Assembly (NCBI GenBank): GCA_015655255.1
Contig: JAATFJ010000300.1
Span: 1-5,841, forward strand
Direction: 5' to 3'
From: Actinomycetales bacterium
GTDB lineage: Bacteria > Actinomycetota > Actinomycetes > Actinomycetales > Microbacteriaceae
Length of the DNA stretch: 5,841 bases
Part shown: one piece after another, positions 5,501-5,841 of the stretch
Layout: the number at the start of each line of letters is the position of its first letter
Position numbering within the stretch: the first letter of the stretch is position 1
Made by a program: the position numbers and the translations under genes
The notes under the pieces: model-generated
What the model was told of the DNA's origin: nothing
The model's database searches: none
Seen by the model: the letters and a program-made list of their open reading frames with translations, nothing else

Positions 5501-5841
5501 CTCCTCGACGAAGCCCCGGACAGCGTCTCGCTCGATGAGGTGCAGCCCGCGCACGAGATCACCCGCACTCTCGCGAGCGGTGCGATGAGCCACGGCGCCC
5601 TCGTCGCGACGGCGCACGAGGCTGTCGCGCACGGCACGAACATCGTGGGCGGCATGTCGAACTGCGGCGAGGGCGGCGAGCACTTCTCCCGCTACGGGAC
5701 GATCCGCGGCTCCCGCATCAAGCAGTTCGCCTCCGGGCGCTTCGGGATCTGGGCGGGCTACCTCGCCGACCCGCAGCTAGAGGAGCTGGAGATCAAGATC
5801 GGCCAGGGCGCCAAGCCCGGCGAGGGCGGGCAGCTCCCCGC
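2528..5841 (+). CDS. gltB: Glutamate synthase large subunit (GltB), 3'-truncated, with extra segments
   Basis: GltB hydrolyses glutamine, channels the ammonia and makes glutamate from 2-oxoglutarate, normally with the NADPH subunit GltD in the cytoplasm. The first 1104 codons are present; the gene leaves the window open. The GTG start gives a 17-residue propeptide before the nucleophile Cys18 (CGVGFI), exposed by processing in this family. Glutaminase domain: HRGG from 47, GDGAG, RFSTNT (224-229), HNGE oxyanion-hole motif (244-247), SDSS (276-279). Central domain: TNPPLD (514-519), DSPIL (550-554), LSDR (615-618), VVESG (652-656), HH (662-663), HFRKA from 707. FMN domain: SGAMS (1017-1021), SNCGEGGE (1044-1051), SGRFG (1069-1073), GAKPGEGGQLP (1094-1104). 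The 3Fe-4S cysteines and the beta-helix domain lie beyond the edge. The FMN domain begins about 145 residues later than in E. coli GltB as I recall it. Extra stretches lie at about 780-848 and 905-999. DRLGLRP replaces DRNGLRP, and AMGYGNA replaces SMGDDTP. Confidence 0.95.
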   Translation, partial: MNEFPTGLYDPSLEHSDCGVGFITRKDGVPGHDIIVRGDEALCAIPHRGGMSSEGVGDGAGVSITLSAEFFSALTGDALAEGRFGVGNFFLPVDSSQEGNARRLIEESLTAEGLEVLLVREVPVDNDVLRPAAIGYQKGIHQWVFRATDPAAQRADLDRAANAALLRVEADAYRLPELDGLYPLSLSARTQVLKGRLNSGEVIPYFRDLVDERHSVVSLYFHTRFSTNTEPHPSMAQPFRLMAHNGELNTDRKNRLSDEALARARSRRIVRPPGQSDSSRLDQTIQSRVFDDGLDLVEAVVALMPPAWENDRSLSAPVRDMLEYFSLYEEKNDGPAAVIFSDGDVVGARLDRLGLRPLRTVETAEYLMVSSEAGQLHVPDEDVIHRGRIEAGGMLYFDHRLGRSFRTEEALERLAAQRDYGALLAEARTHIDDIPLGGMKRGDDTLGYEGDLSVAGRYVAYSLNQESFRFMMDPMLADGAERISAMGYGNAINALSDQEGGMAKYFSQRFAQVTNPPLDSIREADSMTFRVALGAKKGGGAPAMRQIVVDSPILSHLDMVRLREQDVTPLERFEILYTPVYNDADGNAQALTDAIDALCDDVERFATEHGGIAVLSDRAISTDRAPIPLLLATAAVNQRLIETGLRLRVSTVVESGQLPSSHHIAAALGFGASAVYSLSARLRAEDKYPSPHGPADEESATDIAFAHFRKAALKSLGKTMGRVGLCTVESYIGGEFFEPNYLDTRDAVLARCFPHMAAPVGGVGFQRIAEAASEWHERARSVESENQVPLLGLFKERSEGAGHSFGTTAVRGFTAMTEEPSSLAPAGTPDDSALRLLTLGQLGDSFGLDDTAYRRAGYGALSPDRIDAFRTTPGYRDFVSTTEAERGRRPSALRDVLALPADVTGLRTSDDFRRELGRFSADGNFDIKVRGLRIDRDGDRIRLAIASGGGAAHRALAGWLLESAHDDIHDLSVTDDAVALRATGVAADFLALLDEAPDSVSLDEVQPAHEITRTLASGAMSHGALVATAHEAVAHGTNIVGGMSNCGEGGEHFSRYGTIRGSRIKQFASGRFGIWAGYLADPQLEELEIKIGQGAKPGEGGQLP
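5240..5524 (+). other. Inserted small alpha/beta segment within GltB (residues about 905-999)
   Basis: In familiar GltB proteins the L-R-D-L-L motif ending the central domain is followed within about 10 residues by the acidic E-V-E-P segment leading into the FMN domain. Here LRDVLALP (893-900) and SLDEVQPAHEI (from 1001) are separated by about 95 extra residues. The stretch reads as strand (DRIRLAIA), helix (HRALAGWLLESA), strand (DIHDLSV), strand (AVALRATG), helix (ADFLALLDEA), suggesting a compact domain. It is in frame, GC-rich like its surroundings and has no stops, so a frameshift or recent mobile insertion is unlikely. The function is unknown; the boundaries are my estimate from remembered family motifs. 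Confidence 0.5.

Noticed and set aside
2813..5683. A 956-codon open reading frame on the minus strand.
   Set aside because: It is the mirror of gltB. The plus strand gives a clear GltB match throughout, and the minus product is rich in V, R, E, G and A without recognisable motifs. Long antisense frames are expected in GC-rich genes.
1..5841. Search for CRISPR repeats, tRNA or rRNA genes, insertion-sequence ends or phage genes.
   Set aside because: Nothing supporting any of these was seen. Almost the whole window is accounted for by three coding regions and one 206-bp regulatory gap.

Overview
This GC-rich window has the strong G/C third-position bias typical of high-GC Actinomycetota. A DtxR/IdeR-like 19-bp box and a terminator-like hairpin without a U-tract also fit that group. 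No marker here allows a genus call. All three supported genes lie on the plus strand.

Layout. (1) Positions 2-514 hold the C-terminal part of a DppB/OppB-type peptide ABC transporter permease, cut by the window's left edge. (2) After a 34-bp gap with a small perfect hairpin and a clear ribosome binding site, positions 549-2321 encode a complete 590-residue family-5 (DppA/OppA-like) solute-binding lipoprotein. It has a standard lipobox with Cys23 and ends the visible operon. (3) Positions 2322-2527 (206 bp) are a dense intergenic region. They contain a strong hairpin 9 bp past the lipoprotein stop, a second long imperfect hairpin followed by a T-rich tract, a 19-bp imperfect palindrome matching the DtxR/IdeR iron box at 14 of 19 positions, a possible -10 element, and a 7-bp stem capped by a GCGA tetraloop one base before the next Shine-Dalgarno. 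(4) Positions 2528-5841 encode the first 1104 residues of a glutamate synthase large subunit (GltB). It covers the whole glutaminase domain, the central domain and the start of the FMN/synthase domain, and it runs off the right edge.

How the genes fit together. The permease and lipoprotein are parts of one importer for peptides or a similar substrate; the second permease and the ATPases are not in view. gltB is a separate transcription unit for nitrogen assimilation: glutamine amide nitrogen plus 2-oxoglutarate to two glutamate. Its small subunit GltD would be expected beyond the right edge.

The main points of interest are the iron-box-like operator in front of gltB, and the GltB protein itself. 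GltB appears to carry two extra stretches (about 70 and 95 residues) before the FMN domain and departs from several near-universal family motifs. I did not find a wholly new system; the region is mostly conventional with these unusual details.
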